Positions 6,101 through 6,157 of a DNA stretch of 6,157 bases are shown in pieces (position 1 is the stretch's first letter; each line of letters begins with the position of its first letter). Location of the stretch: positions 1-6,157 of the forward strand of contig JBIICM010000149.1 of NCBI GenBank assembly GCA_044238875.1, in the 5' to 3' direction. The notes beneath the pieces were generated by a model, which was not told where the DNA came from, did no database searches, and was given only the letters and a program-made list of their open reading frames with translations. The stretch comes from JAIBAI01 sp044238875. GTDB lineage: Bacteria > Bacteroidota > Bacteroidia > M30B66. The position numbers and the translations under genes are program-made.

Positions 6101-6157
6101 CTCAGCCACCACAGCGCTTACAGCAAATGGCGTAGTTGGTACAAATGCAGTGGTAAA
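3153..6157 (+). CDS. Giant modular exported adhesin-like protein, N-terminal 1001 residues (partial)
   Basis: The ATG at 3153-3155 opens a frame that runs without a stop to the right edge. Residues 1-38 form a long signal peptide ending AVA before QT; an internal ATG (M13 at 3189 or M16 at 3198) would give a more compact one. The module order is: glycine-rich module (48-264) opening WTVPAGVTSVDVECWG; IPT/TIG-like domain (269-361, ending TSASNLTI); YWVGG module (364-402, through DVWSE and FIFDG); a Thr/Ser/Asn-rich beta-solenoid-like stretch (about 430-720); an FPVG...KVWDIS...YRYSGGTW domain (about 724-880); and Ig-like repeats from 886 matching the CHU_C-associated Ig type. These are surface-protein building blocks of Bacteroidota, usually ending in a type IX sorting domain, here out of view. 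No catalytic motif is seen. It is probably an adhesin, matrix or gliding-related surface protein. Confidence 0.88.
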   Translation, partial: MKTNCYSSIAAPMSRMIQKAGYMLACLAALLFGFDAVAQTVVNLVSGTSWTVPAGVTSVDVECWGGGGGGGGASSASNGGSGGGSGAYVKVVGIAVTPGNTINYTIGAGGAGGNGVTPTIKAGDGGATTFGTNIGSPVIAGGGCGAFGDRGTRGSGGCSSTSTGTCIQTIANCKPSVGVPPNVTTPGNFGTTGSTTAGQAGGAAPASGGSGGAARSTCAAGNPGQATATTGGGGGGGGFRTSTSCFTAQNGGNGARGRIRITYTAAPVCPTPNISGFGPASACVGDIVTLNGTAIVGCGPYSATVGGQAVTGTISINEVPIGGPATITFPVPNGAATGLITFTNSAGTWTSASNLTITNNCTMYWVGGSSGNLNGADVWSETLGGPGVGTLTPAEGRTFIFDGTDISSDVGNQTGSISANMAAATSMGRVLLQNGANVTLTGTSAFILTAGTTGSAVSIAGDDIAIDASSSLTLGSNATLTLTHTSNATDRNTFSNAGTLTINAGSTFNLSSAWWHNNTGLIDVFGTFSIATTGVNMTKLENSGTIRIQNNATLESQSGFINNLINSGSGVFEIVDNPALVSPALIISYTAGAKLRYSGSANRTMGREWPSGTHPPDLGGPNSSSFYTITTTSGNAGATSSGTALREISVGSIITDFSDNTVIGTVSTTTGTSITFSAGAGKTLTTSNYGKYTAPQIVEIDKGAGTLTMAANRTILGTLTLTSGYVALSTFDLTVSGSISGGSATSFVNTDGTGRLIQAVSASKTFPVGNGSDYMPVSFTAATALNYRVGIKSPSTTLPAENLLTKVWDISAVSGSPTTIAPQFTWNATVDNGVDAANKLYRYSGGTWAEEASTFSSRPAQYQANYSNVVCCGEFSPYKGSSCIDVGITSATADASPICSSATTTLTANGVAGTSAVVTWYSQTGGGGTNFGTGTTLNNAAPGQYFARVTGDCGTPAEESVTVNAKTNVGITDATAAASPICSSATTALTANGVVGTNAVV
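3294..3944 (+). other. Glycine-rich module with seven cysteines (residues 48-264)
   Basis: The module opens with TSWTVPAGVTSVDVECWG and closes with GARGRIRITYT, the usual first and last strands of glycine-rich domains found in phage tail and bacterial surface proteins. Between them are two runs of eight glycines (65-72 and 231-238) and many GG/GGS/GAGG turns. Seven cysteines (63, 144, 158, 166, 173, 218, 245) are scattered through it, which is unusual for a glycine-rich module and suggests disulphide cross-links in the exported protein. Confidence 0.65.
3345..3368 (+). repeat. GGC trinucleotide tract coding eight glycines
   Basis: Six GGC codons are followed by GGT and GGC, giving Gly65-72. 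Slippage here would change the glycine count in frame and would not switch the gene off. A second eight-glycine run at 3843-3866 uses mixed GGC and GGT codons and is less prone to slippage. Confidence 0.8.
5808..6157 (+). repeat. 83-residue Ig-like tandem repeats (one full unit and part of the next)
   Basis: Unit 1 is residues 886-968 (5808-6056); unit 2 starts at 6057 and is cut by the window edge. The period is 249 bp. Each unit opens VGIT and contains SPICSSATT and LTANGV. The complete unit then has VTWYSQTGGGG, GQYFARVTGDCGTPAEESVTVNA. Cysteines 899 and 953 are the expected disulphide pair, and C982 starts the next. The pattern is that of the Ig-like domain associated with CHU_C surface proteins. 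Over the 33 shared codons, 28 residues match, while 77 of 101 bases match. Confidence 0.8.

Overview
The window looks like chromosomal DNA from a member of the Bacteroidota. The evidence is indirect: large Thr/Ser/Gly-rich exported surface proteins built from fibronectin-like, IPT-like and CHU_C-associated Ig-like modules, a perfect TAnnTTTG-type -7 promoter box, and no clear Shine-Dalgarno sequence at any start. I cannot name a genus. No tRNA, rRNA, CRISPR array, transposase or complete insertion sequence is visible.

Layout. (1) Positions 1-681, minus strand: the first 227 codons of an exported protein made of ~99-residue fibronectin III-like repeats; it runs off the left edge. (2) Positions 682-936: non-coding, the leader of that gene. 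(3) Positions 937-2486, minus strand: a two-gene operon. A 2-oxoglutarate/Fe(II) dioxygenase is transcribed first and a class I SAM-dependent methyltransferase second; stop and start share one base. (4) Positions 2487-3152: a divergent, gene-free region of about 670 bp. It holds the operon's probable promoter, a cluster of nested inverted repeats, a possible decayed dispersed repeat, a 21-bp tandem duplication and a 14-bp AT palindrome. (5) Positions 3153-6157, plus strand: the first 1001 codons of a very large exported protein, open to the right edge. In order it has a signal peptide, a cysteine-bearing glycine-rich module, an IPT/TIG-like domain, a YWVGG module, a beta-solenoid-like stretch, an FPVG/WxI-type domain, and the start of an 83-residue Ig-like tandem array.

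Two of the four genes encode modular extracellular proteins, probably exported by Sec and then type IX secretion. This is inferred, because neither C-terminus is in the window. The two enzymes between them are cytoplasmic-type and probably act in sequence on one small molecule, glycan or protein, but nothing in the window identifies the substrate. Both large genes are cut by the window edges and lack an internal stop, so their reading frames were found by direct translation.
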